NCBI GenBank assembly: GCA_023390115.1
Contig: JAEWDM010000016.1
Coordinates: 124,001-188,000, forward strand
Direction of reading: 5' to 3'
From: Bacillota bacterium
GTDB taxonomy: Bacteria > Bacillota > Clostridia > Acetivibrionales > DSM-27016
Length of the DNA stretch: 64,000 bases
Part shown: one piece after another, positions 34,827-43,427 of the stretch
Numbering within the stretch: the stretch's first letter is position 1
Layout of the letters: each line of letters begins with the position of its first letter
Position numbers and translations under genes: made by a program
Notes under the pieces: model-generated
Database searches by the model: none
Seen by the model: the letters and a program-made list of their open reading frames with translations, nothing else
What the model was told of the DNA's origin: nothing

Positions 34827-34884
34827 CTCATGCTTTTTAGCGCAACAAAATTCTAGTAAATAAGGTATTAAAAAGCACGAGAGA
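34827..34884 (+). repeat. Intergenic hairpin repeat, copy 2
   Basis: Resembles the anfH-anfD element at 18846 across its full length: TGCTTTTTA, CGCAACAAA, an AAATAA segment, then TTAAAAAGCACGAGAG. The stem CTC-TGCTTTTTA/TAAAAAGCA-GAG is kept although loop bases differ. It lies between a binding-protein gene and an enzyme gene. Confidence 0.75.
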
Positions 34885-34933
34885 TGATTTTTCAAAAACG
34901 CCCTTTCTAAAGAAAAATATACGAGGAGGAGTT

Positions 34934-37030
34934 ATGATGAATTATACTTTGCCCAAGGTAAAGGTGTATAAGAAAAAAGATGGAACTACACCGTGCTTTA
35001 AAAATTTTGATTTGGACTGCAGTGCGTTGGATGAAAGCCATGGAGATATTTCGGAGCTGTTTCGGTACAAGCTGTGGAATTACAGTGAAATAGCTCTTTC
35101 ATCAGAGAATTCTGTTGTTATAAGGCTGGTTTGCGAGCTTCCTTCGCGGGCGTGTACGGATAATGATGAATTATACAAAAAGCAGGGCTATTGTATTGAC
35201 GTTGACAGAGAGGGCGTCACAATCAGATTTTTATGCCGTGACGGGCTGATAAATGCAATTTCTACTTTGAAGCAGCTTTTAACCGTAAAGGATGACGGCT
35301 ATGCCGTTGATTTTTGTGAAATTGTCGACTGGCCCTCGGTAGAAATAAGATCGGTTTCCAATACATTTGCATGGTATGCAGGCTACGGGCGTCTTGGCTT
35401 TGATATGCAGCTATGGGGCTTTGAGGAGTGGAAGGAATATCTTAATATCTGCTCCGACTTCAAAATCAATCAGTTCAATATGTGCATGTATGGCTACTGG
35501 CCGTTTGAGTTTGATGAGTACCCCGAGACTGTGCTGCGCGATTACCCGGTTAAGGTCTGGAATAAGGAAAGCAAAAATTGGGCCCGGGTCAAGTACAGCC
35601 ACCCCAATTTATCGGAGGAATTTTTAAGCAAATTGTTTGATTATGGGCATAAGCTGGGCTTTAAATTCTTTGCATATGTGGGACTGAACAGCTACAGCGG
35701 GGGCTATCCCAGCATTTATAAGGAAAAACGGATGAGCTTACCGGAAAACGGCAAATTTATAAATGATTTTGATACGCTTTGCCTGAGCCAGCCTGATACC
35801 ATTGAGTATCTTAAGTCAGCCATGCGTCGCATTGCCTCTCTTGGCTACGACGGGATTGACTTTGAGGAGAGCGAGGAATCCTTTTGGTTCTGCAACTGTG
35901 AAAAATGCAGAGAGCGGTATGTCGATAAATACGGAACTCCCGCCGAGGCAAAGCACCATGCAAATTATGAGCTTCTTAAGATACTGTATGAAGCCATGAG
36001 AGAGGTAAACCCCGATATTATTATAGGCGCCAGGATGTGGCGGGAGCCTCCCCTTGAGAAGCCGCAGGAATATTTGAAGGAAATGGTGGCCTCAGTGCCG
36101 CGTGATATGGTGCTGTTCTGGGCTCCGGGGCTTTACTGCGGAGAGAATGAGTTTGAGAAATGGGCAAAAGCCTTCGGGAAAGACAGAATATGGGCAAGGG
36201 ATACCGAATCTAACGCCGTTTCAGCCTGTCTGGGCCGTCTTATAAGAACCTTCCGTTCCAACGGTCTGCGCTGTGAGGAGGAAACCAACCACCAGTATAT
36301 TGAGGAGGACATACGGCAGCACATAGGTTCTGTTAAATTGGGGGTAAAGGGCATCAACGGATATATGTTTGAATGGTATGGATTCTTCCTTCACCTGTTT
36401 GCCCATGCAAACTATGGATGGGGAAGCATTATGGAGCCGGAGGAATTCTATGACTATGCCGTGACCGCGGTATTCGGCGCCGGTTTAAAGGATGACATTC
36501 TCTATGTTCTCAAAAATATGTTTACAATACACGAAAGCCAGATGAAGATATTCCCCACAGAGTTTCCGTTTGCGAGAAACAAGGTTGAGAAGCGTGATGT
36601 TCCGGTGATACAGGCGGCAATTGCGAATCATGAAAATATAATGCAAAAGCTGTACAGGGTCAAGGCTGATGTAGATGCGGATCCAAAGCTTAAGGTCTAC
36701 GCCCCGCACTTTGAAAAGCTTATTGTGGCAAACATGAGAAACAGAGTAATATATGACCTTGCACTGGCATCCATAAATTATGATAATGCCTCGACAGAAG
36801 AGGAGAGAATAAGGTATTTGGAAGAAATGTCGCTTCATAATGAAAGGGATTTTGAAATAGTAAGGAGCAATTATTTTGATGTTAATCCTGTATCGGAGAC
36901 AGGTACTAAATCATGCATGATACCGTATCACGAGCTGAAGCGTGTCATTAATAACGGACTGAATCCTGCCAATGCGGACAATGTTCCTGTTTATCTCGGC
37001 GTGGAAGCACTTGGATGGTTATGGCTGTAG
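34934..37030 (+). CDS. Putative glycosidase with GH20/GH67-like N-terminal domain
   Basis: 698 residues, no signal peptide, so cytoplasmic. The N-terminal part (about 60-125) ends in RDGLINAISTLKQLLTVKDD, the typical end of the alpha/beta domain that precedes the barrel in GH20, GH67 and GH84 enzymes. The middle has a TIM-barrel-like pattern with LGYDGIDFEESEESF at about 303-317, where the acidic residues are candidate catalytic ones, and a CNCEKC motif just after. The family cannot be fixed by eye. In this operon it would cleave an imported amino-sugar or uronic-acid-containing glycoside. The deacetylase gene follows 14 bases after its stop. Confidence 0.7.
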   Translation: MMNYTLPKVKVYKKKDGTTPCFKNFDLDCSALDESHGDISELFRYKLWNYSEIALSSENSVVIRLVCELPSRACTDNDELYKKQGYCIDVDREGVTIRFLCRDGLINAISTLKQLLTVKDDGYAVDFCEIVDWPSVEIRSVSNTFAWYAGYGRLGFDMQLWGFEEWKEYLNICSDFKINQFNMCMYGYWPFEFDEYPETVLRDYPVKVWNKESKNWARVKYSHPNLSEEFLSKLFDYGHKLGFKFFAYVGLNSYSGGYPSIYKEKRMSLPENGKFINDFDTLCLSQPDTIEYLKSAMRRIASLGYDGIDFEESEESFWFCNCEKCRERYVDKYGTPAEAKHHANYELLKILYEAMREVNPDIIIGARMWREPPLEKPQEYLKEMVASVPRDMVLFWAPGLYCGENEFEKWAKAFGKDRIWARDTESNAVSACLGRLIRTFRSNGLRCEEETNHQYIEEDIRQHIGSVKLGVKGINGYMFEWYGFFLHLFAHANYGWGSIMEPEEFYDYAVTAVFGAGLKDDILYVLKNMFTIHESQMKIFPTEFPFARNKVEKRDVPVIQAAIANHENIMQKLYRVKADVDADPKLKVYAPHFEKLIVANMRNRVIYDLALASINYDNASTEEERIRYLEEMSLHNERDFEIVRSNYFDVNPVSETGTKSCMIPYHELKRVINNGLNPANADNVPVYLGVEALGWLWL

Positions 37031-37044
37031 GAGGCGTAAAGCAT

Positions 37045-37935
37045 ATGAGGAAAGATATTTCCGTATTGATAGGAGTAGATGTAGAAACGGATGTTGGGAG
37101 CTTTACTCCTTTTTACGAGGGAGTTAAGAAGGGTGTTCCCATCCTTCTTGAGTTGTTTGGCAAGCATGATATTAAGGGCACCTTTTATTTTACGGGAGAG
37201 TCTGCAAGAGAGAACCCGGAGCAGGCAAAAATGGTCGCTGCCGGTACCAGTGAGGTGGGGTGCCATTCACTGTACCATGAAACGGTTGGAGATGAGCTTT
37301 TCCCGCTCCCGGGGGTAAAGCCTCTGCTGCCCCATGAGGTATTCCCACGCTTGGAAATGGCTACAGAATGGGTAAAGGAAGCTTCGGGTACAGCCCCGAA
37401 GGCATTCCGCTGCCCGCGGCTGTGGGGCTCGACCGCTGTGGTGAATGCCTTGGAGAGACTGGGCTATACCTCGGATGCAACCTACCCTATGTACTTTTAC
37501 AGAGATAAATTTGCACCATATCACCCATCCAGGGAGGACTGGACAAAGGAAGGAAATATGAAGCTGGTTGAAATCCCCAACTTTGCGGATATGACAATGG
37601 TCAGCAACGACAGCCCGTTAGAGCGTGACCGCGACCAGTGGCCGCTTTTCAGGACAAAGGGGGCAGAGTACCTTATGAAGCGTTCTATGGATTTCGCCTC
37701 CTTTGCCGGGGCAAAGGGGCTTCCCGTGGTGCTGTGCTACTATATACATCCGTGGGAGTTTATACCCTGCAAAAAAAGCTATAACTTTGGTGAGGCCACG
37801 GTTATACCTGATGAATTCATTACCTTTGGCTGCGGAGATATTGCAATAAAGGAGCTTGAGAGGCTTATTGTGCTGCTGAAGGAGCAGGGAGCGTCATTTA
37901 AGACTGCCGCGGAAATTGCCCGGGAGCTTGAATAG
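37045..37935 (+). CDS. NodB-type polysaccharide deacetylase family protein
   Basis: 296 residues from the ATG at 37045 (GGAGG 9 bases upstream). NodB homology: VLIGVDVETDVGS with the metal Asp, HDIKGTFYFTGESA, EVGCHSLYHETVG with the His of the metal site, and FRCPRLWGS. No signal peptide, so it probably acts on imported oligosaccharides or small molecules in the cytoplasm, removing N- or O-acyl groups. It sits between the glycosidase and the ABC genes of the LacI-controlled locus. Confidence 0.85.
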   Translation: MRKDISVLIGVDVETDVGSFTPFYEGVKKGVPILLELFGKHDIKGTFYFTGESARENPEQAKMVAAGTSEVGCHSLYHETVGDELFPLPGVKPLLPHEVFPRLEMATEWVKEASGTAPKAFRCPRLWGSTAVVNALERLGYTSDATYPMYFYRDKFAPYHPSREDWTKEGNMKLVEIPNFADMTMVSNDSPLERDRDQWPLFRTKGAEYLMKRSMDFASFAGAKGLPVVLCYYIHPWEFIPCKKSYNFGEATVIPDEFITFGCGDIAIKELERLIVLLKEQGASFKTAAEIARELE

Positions 37936-38024
37936 CGCCTTAAGCGCCCTTTAAAGGTGCCGGAGAGGAATTCTGCCGCAGGGGCGCCAGGACCTTATAT
38001 TCTTAAAGAGGGGAGTTGAGTTTT

Positions 38025-39536
38025 TTGTCTGATAGAGCTAAGCAAAAGCCTTTAATAGATATTAAGGGCTGTTCGGTAACATTTCCCAATGTAAAGGCTT
38101 TAGACGATGTGTCCTTCAGCCTGTATCCGGGAGAATGCCTGGCTTTGGCAGGGGAAAACGGTGCCGGTAAATCTACACTTGCCAAAATTATTATAGGTGC
38201 ATATAAAGGAGAAATAAAAAGCTTCGAGGTGGACGGGCAGGATGTGCTGCATAAAAACTATAATGTCAAAATGTCTCAGCAAATGGGTATAGCGGTAGTC
38301 CATCAGGAGCTGCAGCTAATTCCGGAGCTTAACGGGGTTGAAAATATTTTTATTGGAAATTACTCCAGGAAGGGTATGTTTGTAGACTGGAAAGGCTTAA
38401 GACAGAAGGCCCGGGAGGCTCTTGAGTTTCTGCAGTGTGAAATACCCCTGGATGTTCCGGTGAAAAAGCTGAGAATGGCGGAGCAGCAGATTATACAGCT
38501 TGCAAAGGCGATTGCTGTTAAGGCAAAGGTTGTGATTCTGGATGAACTGACCGCAGTGCTGCAGGAAAGCGACATAGAAAACATATTTCGGCTGGTGCGC
38601 CTGCTTAAATCCCAGGGGATAGGAATTATATATATTTCACACCGTTTAGACGAGATTTTTCAAGTGTGTGACCGTTTCAGCGTAATGTGTGACGGAAAGC
38701 TGACCTATAGCGGAAATGTGGCTGATATAGATAAGGACAGGCTTATAACCATGATGATAGGCCGCGAGCTCAAACAGGTATTTCCCCCTATAAACCGGGA
38801 TCTCGGAGAAAATGTTCTTGAGCTTAAGAATTTTACTTCTGAAAAAACCTTCAGAAATATTAACATGACACTTAAAAAAGGTGAGGTAGTCGGTATTGCC
38901 GGTTTGGTAGGCGCAGGCAAAACAGAGCTTATCAACTCAATCTTCGGCTCGTATCCTTTAAAATGCGGGGAACTTTTTCTAAATGGAAGGAAAGTAAAAA
39001 TCAAATCGCCTATTGATGCCATTAAATATAAAATTGCCCTTGTACCGGATGAAAGAAAGCGTCTGGGACTGATTCTGGGGGCGGATATAAAAACCAATAC
39101 TTCACTGGTCTCCCTGCGCCGCTATAAAAAATTCCGCGGGCTGCTTTTAGATCACAAGAGGGAAGCAAAGGAAGCCTTTTTGATGTGCGAGAAAATGAAG
39201 CTTAACTACTCCTCAATCAACCAGAGGGCAGCCAAGCTGTCGGGAGGAAATCAGCAAAAGATTGTTATAGGGAAGTGGCTGCTGGAGCAGGCTGAGATTA
39301 TAATTTTTGACGAACCGACAAGGGGCATTGATGTCGGAGCCAAATCGGAGATTTATAAGCTGGTTAACCAGCTTACCAGGGAAGGCAAATCGGTAATTAT
39401 AGTTTCTCCGGAGCTGGAGGAGCTTATAGGCCTCAGCAACCGTGTTTATATTATGTTTGAGGGCCGGTTCAAGGGCTGTGTTGAGGGAGACGGAATAACA
39501 CAGGAAAATATTATTAATAAAATGCTGGGGGTATAA
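38025..39536 (+). CDS. Sugar ABC transporter ATP-binding protein (RbsA/MglA type)
   Basis: 503 residues with two ATPase domains in tandem, as in monosaccharide importers. Domain 1 has GENGAGKSTLAKIII; its signature-motif region reads LRMAEQQIIQLAKAI. Domain 2 has GLVGAGKTELINSIFG and LSGGNQQKIVIGKWLL, with IIFDEPTRGIDVGAKSEIY. The TTG at 38025 is preferred, as GAGGGGAG lies 9 bases upstream; a TTG at 38016 would be too close. Pairs with the permease that begins 4 bases after its stop. Confidence 0.93.
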   Translation: MSDRAKQKPLIDIKGCSVTFPNVKALDDVSFSLYPGECLALAGENGAGKSTLAKIIIGAYKGEIKSFEVDGQDVLHKNYNVKMSQQMGIAVVHQELQLIPELNGVENIFIGNYSRKGMFVDWKGLRQKAREALEFLQCEIPLDVPVKKLRMAEQQIIQLAKAIAVKAKVVILDELTAVLQESDIENIFRLVRLLKSQGIGIIYISHRLDEIFQVCDRFSVMCDGKLTYSGNVADIDKDRLITMMIGRELKQVFPPINRDLGENVLELKNFTSEKTFRNINMTLKKGEVVGIAGLVGAGKTELINSIFGSYPLKCGELFLNGRKVKIKSPIDAIKYKIALVPDERKRLGLILGADIKTNTSLVSLRRYKKFRGLLLDHKREAKEAFLMCEKMKLNYSSINQRAAKLSGGNQQKIVIGKWLLEQAEIIIFDEPTRGIDVGAKSEIYKLVNQLTREGKSVIIVSPELEELIGLSNRVYIMFEGRFKGCVEGDGITQENIINKMLGV

Positions 39537-39540
39537 AAAT

Positions 39541-40512
39541 ATGAGTTCTGTAACTGCTGAGTTGGAAATGAAAAACAGAAGATCCGCGAGGCTATTTATG
39601 CAGGAATGGATCGTATTATTCATCCTTTTGGGCCTTCTGGTGGTATGCTCGATTTTCGTTCCCAATTTCTTTGACAGCAAAAACTTCTTAAATATTGCAC
39701 GGCAGGTTTCGTTTATTGCCATTATTGCAATAGGGGAGTTCTTTGTAATCCTGGTGGGCAATATGGATATGTCCATAGGCTCTGTAATAGGCTTTGTGTC
39801 GGTATTGATGGCTACTCTGGTAAAGAGCGGAACAAACGTGACAACCGCTATTATTCTTGTTTTAACGGCAAGTGTGGCGATTGGCTTTATTAATGCCATA
39901 GTGTCCGTTTATGGAAAGGTTCCGTCCTTTATAGCCACACTGGCAACAATGCTTGGGATAAAGGGTATAAATTATCTGATGTCCAACGGTATTCCCATTT
40001 CCGGACTGCCGAAGTCCTTTAATGTGATTGGTATGGGGTATATAGGCGGCTTCCTGCCTGTCCCCGTGGTGCTGATGCTTGTTGTGGCGCTGGTGTGCTG
40101 GGTGTTTACAAGCCATACCCAGACAGGAAGGAATGTATTTTCTGTCGGCGGCAATGAGGAAGCGAGCGCGCTTTCGGGAATAAACACAAAAATGATTAAG
40201 ACACTGGCCTTTGTACTGTCTTCCGTACTGGCGGCAGTAGGCGCTATCGCCCTTACCTCCAAAACGATGGCAGGTCTGCCTGCGGTAGGGGATAACATGC
40301 TGTTTGATGTTATGACAATATGTGTGCTTGGAGGAACCTCTCTGACAGGAGGACGCGGAAAGGTGTGGGGTGTGGTTATAGCCTCGCTGATTCTGGGTGT
40401 TATGGACAACGCGATGGTTCTGCTTTCAATAAACACTTACTGGCAGTGGATTGTAAAGGGAGTTATTCTTGCTTCTGTTGTGCTGATTGACATGAATTCA
40501 AAAAAAGACTGA
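39541..40512 (+). CDS. Sugar ABC transporter permease (RbsC type)
   Basis: 323 residues, about nine membrane helices, BPD_transp_2 family. Contains SFIAIIAIGEFFVILVGNMD, MSIGSVIGFVSVL and the FSVGGNEEASALSGIN coupling segment typical of ribose-type permeases, then CVLGGTSLTGGRGKVWGV. It completes the importer with the genes at 33577 and 38025. Confidence 0.93.
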   Translation: MSSVTAELEMKNRRSARLFMQEWIVLFILLGLLVVCSIFVPNFFDSKNFLNIARQVSFIAIIAIGEFFVILVGNMDMSIGSVIGFVSVLMATLVKSGTNVTTAIILVLTASVAIGFINAIVSVYGKVPSFIATLATMLGIKGINYLMSNGIPISGLPKSFNVIGMGYIGGFLPVPVVLMLVVALVCWVFTSHTQTGRNVFSVGGNEEASALSGINTKMIKTLAFVLSSVLAAVGAIALTSKTMAGLPAVGDNMLFDVMTICVLGGTSLTGGRGKVWGVVIASLILGVMDNAMVLLSINTYWQWIVKGVILASVVLIDMNSKKD

Positions 40513-40530
40513 TAAAAAAAGAGGTGCGGC

Positions 40531-40902
40531 ATGGAAAAGGAGTATGGAAAAACAGTGTGGTTTTTCCCCGATGGAGAGCTTCCTCCGCCGGGTGAAGGAG
40601 AAATGAAAGGACATGAATCAATTGTAATTTTAAACCCCAATTCGAGGGATGCCAGTGTTTATATTACATTGTATTTTACGGATGGGGAGCCTGTTGAAAA
40701 TATCAAGGCGGTTGTTAAGGCAAAAAGGGTAAGATGCATAAGAACTAATAATCCTGCGGATTTGTGCGGCTTTATTGTGCCCCTGGAGACTCAGTATGCT
40801 ATTAAGCTTTGCAGCGATGTTCCCATTATTGCGCAGTACGGAAGGTTGGATAACCGCCAGTCCAACATGGCGTTTTACACAACAATGGGAATATGTGAGT
40901 AG
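40531..40902 (+). CDS. Sensory rhodopsin transducer (ASRT) family protein
   Basis: 123 residues, soluble, all-beta. The KTVWFFPDGELPPPG start, GHESIVILNPNSRDASVYITLYFTDGEP and the AQYGRLDNRQ end match the Anabaena sensory rhodopsin transducer family (PF07100). In organisms without rhodopsin, members of this family lie near carbohydrate genes and are thought to bind sugars or ligands. It begins 18 bases after the permease. Function here is unknown; a sugar-binding accessory role is inferred. Confidence 0.85.
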   Translation: MEKEYGKTVWFFPDGELPPPGEGEMKGHESIVILNPNSRDASVYITLYFTDGEPVENIKAVVKAKRVRCIRTNNPADLCGFIVPLETQYAIKLCSDVPIIAQYGRLDNRQSNMAFYTTMGICE

Positions 40903-40970
40903 CAAGAAGTCAAATTAACCGGCACAACGGATTAAATTAAAAATAATGCATAAAAAAGGAGACTGTTACT

Positions 40971-42143
40971 ATGGCAAACCGTATATGTATACCTGACTAT
41001 GAATATAAAGAGAGGGCGCAAAGAGCCGCAAGGCTTATTGAAAAAAATAATCTGGATGTTTTAATTGTTAATTCGAATGAGGCGGATTATGCAAATGTAA
41101 GATATTTCAGCGGGTTCTGGCCTCTTTTTGAGCGGGCGGGACTTGCGATAACGCCGCAGGGCAGGACCGCGCTTATGGCAGGGCCCGAAAGCAGGGTGTA
41201 TGCTTCCGATTTTTCAAAGGTTCAGGACATTTTCACGCTTATGGAATACAGGGAGTCTGCCGATCCCAGCTATCCCGAGGTCAGGGCGGAAAGGTTTCAG
41301 GATGTGTTCAGCTTTCTCGGGGTAAAGGGCTCAAATTTAAGAATAGGCGTCGCAAGCCTTTTGGACACCAGTGTTGTGATCATGCAGGGCATAAGGGACA
41401 GCTTCCCCAAGGCGGAGATTGTTGACGCAAACCATATCATGATTGAGATGAGAAAAATCAAGTCTGAAAATGAAATTGCCTGCATGAGAGAGGGCTTCAG
41501 GATTACGGAGATTGCTACCCGTGAGGTGATGAAGGCTATCCGTCCGGGAGTGACGGAGTGCCAGATGGTAGGAGTGGCGCAGAAGGCGATTTATGAGAAT
41601 GGAGCGGAATATGAGGGGCTTCCCATGTACGTGTTCAGTGAAGCCTCCACACGCCATGCAATTTCCCGTTCCTCCCACAGAGAGATAAAGAAGGGGGATA
41701 TAGTCCAGCTTAACCTTTCTGCAAAGGTTGACGGATATTCTCCGTCCGTGGGGCTTCCCATAAGCATGGGCAAGCTGTCGCCGGAGCGCAGGGCGTATAT
41801 AGATTTCTGCTGGAAGGCGCACCAGTGGACGGAGAAGCAGTTGAAGGCGGGAGTTTTAGCCAGTGATGTTGCAAAGGGCTTTTATAAATTTTATAAGGAC
41901 AACGGCTATGAGAGGAACTACCTTTACGGTCCATGCCACGGTACAGGAATGATTGAGGTTGAGGCGCCGTGGATGGAGACCATTTCCGATTATATTTTAG
42001 AGCCCAATATGACCTTTCAGATTGACACCTTTATTACAACAGACACCTTCGGCGCAAGGTGGGAAAAGGGAATTGTTATAAAGGAGGACGGCATTGAAAA
42101 TCTGTGTGAAGCAATAGGAACCTTGCATGAGCTGGATTTTTAA
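40971..42143 (+). CDS. M24 family aminopeptidase P/creatinase-like hydrolase
   Basis: 390 residues. N-terminal creatinase-like domain (ARLIEKNNLDVLIVNSNEAD) and C-terminal pita-bread domain (KSENEIACMREGFRITE onward), with GPCHGTGMIEVEAP near 320. The usual metal ligands D, D, H, E, E are not all obvious: KKGDIVQLNLSAKVDGYSPSVG replaces the common DxxG-D pair, so the metal site may be altered and the activity may not be peptidase. It is part of the sugar locus. Confidence 0.78.
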   Translation: MANRICIPDYEYKERAQRAARLIEKNNLDVLIVNSNEADYANVRYFSGFWPLFERAGLAITPQGRTALMAGPESRVYASDFSKVQDIFTLMEYRESADPSYPEVRAERFQDVFSFLGVKGSNLRIGVASLLDTSVVIMQGIRDSFPKAEIVDANHIMIEMRKIKSENEIACMREGFRITEIATREVMKAIRPGVTECQMVGVAQKAIYENGAEYEGLPMYVFSEASTRHAISRSSHREIKKGDIVQLNLSAKVDGYSPSVGLPISMGKLSPERRAYIDFCWKAHQWTEKQLKAGVLASDVAKGFYKFYKDNGYERNYLYGPCHGTGMIEVEAPWMETISDYILEPNMTFQIDTFITTDTFGARWEKGIVIKEDGIENLCEAIGTLHELDF

Positions 42144-42160
42144 CAGCAATGATAAATAAG

Positions 42161-42193
42161 GGGCCGCGCATGGGCTTATTCATGGCGCGGCCT
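42161..42193 (+). terminator. Hairpin between the M24 and MFS genes
   Basis: GGCCGCGC-ATG pairs with CAT-GGCGCGGCC. Very stable, no T-run; partial terminator or processing hairpin. Confidence 0.55.
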
Positions 42194-42220
42194 CATGCTT
42201 AAAAATAAGGAGGAGTCAAT

Positions 42221-43408
42221 TTGCGGTACGGGCAATTCATAAAGGAGCACGGGAACCGGAAGCTAACCTTAAAATTCAGTATTATGCAGCTTACCTTCTG
42301 GTCTACCTGGTGCTCCTTTTTCTCGTTTGCCGGAATGTATTTTATTCATAGCGGATACAGCTATTCCTTTGTCGGCGCCGCAATATCCGTGGCTATTTGC
42401 TGTGGAATCGCGGGTCAGGTGTTTTGGGGTTTTTTGTGCGATAAGCTGCAATCAATCAAAAAAGTGTTTATTCTGGCAAATATATTGCTGCTTGCGGCGG
42501 TGCTGGCGCTTGCCGAGCCGTCGTCGCCATACAGGGTGCTTATTTTCATAGGCTTTCTGGGATTCTGCCAAACCCCCCAGCCCGCCATTTTAGACAGTTG
42601 GATTCTGAAAAAGAATGTAAATATACCCCTTAACTACGGCTTTATACGCATGTGGGCTTCGATAGGCTTTTCCTGCTTCGGGTGGATTATAGGAATCAGC
42701 ATTGAGGGAGCGGGCTATTGGGTAATGTTTGTATTTGCGGCGGCCTTCGTGGCGGTTACGCTGGCGGTTTCTCTGCTTGTTTCCGATTCGGGCGGGAATG
42801 AGGGAGTAAAGCTTCGTGATCTAAGGCTGAGCTATAGCAAGCTTATTAAAAACAGAAAATACCTGCTGTTTCTGGCGGCCTGCTTTTTGATCGGACTTGG
42901 CAATCAGGCGACGGACAATCTGCTGCCCCTGGTGGTATCTGAGGTCGGAGGCAGCTCAGGGGATCTGGGGATGATGATATTCCTTTCGGCCATAACAGAG
43001 CTCCCGTTTTTTTTCTATTCAGGCAGGATATTTTCCCGGTTCAGTCCCAGGCAGTGCTTCTGGTTCAGCTGCTGTGCCTATATACTTGAATATGTAATGA
43101 TTGCGCTTGCGCACTCTACTCAGATGGTTGCTGTGGGGGTGCTTTTTCAGGGAATCGGGTTTTCGGTGCTGCTGCCTAACTTACGCACCTTTGCATATCA
43201 GAATTCTCCCGAGCAGATGCGCACATCGGCGCAGACGCTTACTGATGCTGTTTTCGCGGGCCTGGCCGGAATGGCTGCGTCCGCTTTTGGCGCTGTAATT
43301 ATAGAGCGGGCGGGAGTAAGCGTTATGTTCGGGCTTTGCGCGGGCGCTGCCGTGCTGGCAATGGGCCTGTTTTTAAAGCTTACAAGGGCAGGCGGCGTAA
43401 GCTCTTGA
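42221..43408 (+). CDS. MFS transporter (LacY/NarK-like sugar transporter)
   Basis: 395 residues, twelve likely membrane helices. TTG start with AAGGAGG upstream. The WSTWCSFFSFAGMYFIHSGY opening and the repeated helix pairs fit the oligosaccharide:H+ symporter or nucleoside-type MFS groups. Last gene of the sugar locus and closed by a terminator shared with the converging gene. It may export or import a product of the pathway. Confidence 0.85.
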   Translation: MRYGQFIKEHGNRKLTLKFSIMQLTFWSTWCSFFSFAGMYFIHSGYSYSFVGAAISVAICCGIAGQVFWGFLCDKLQSIKKVFILANILLLAAVLALAEPSSPYRVLIFIGFLGFCQTPQPAILDSWILKKNVNIPLNYGFIRMWASIGFSCFGWIIGISIEGAGYWVMFVFAAAFVAVTLAVSLLVSDSGGNEGVKLRDLRLSYSKLIKNRKYLLFLAACFLIGLGNQATDNLLPLVVSEVGGSSGDLGMMIFLSAITELPFFFYSGRIFSRFSPRQCFWFSCCAYILEYVMIALAHSTQMVAVGVLFQGIGFSVLLPNLRTFAYQNSPEQMRTSAQTLTDAVFAGLAGMAASAFGAVIIERAGVSVMFGLCAGAAVLAMGLFLKLTRAGGVSS

Positions 43409-43424
43409 CACCTGCCTGCCCTTG
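43383..43424. terminator. Convergent terminator between the MFS gene and the propeller-like gene
   Basis: CAAGGGCAGGC pairs with GCCTGCCCTTG; the left arm overlaps the end of the MFS gene. It can act for both strands. Confidence 0.7.
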
Positions 43425-43427
43425 CCT

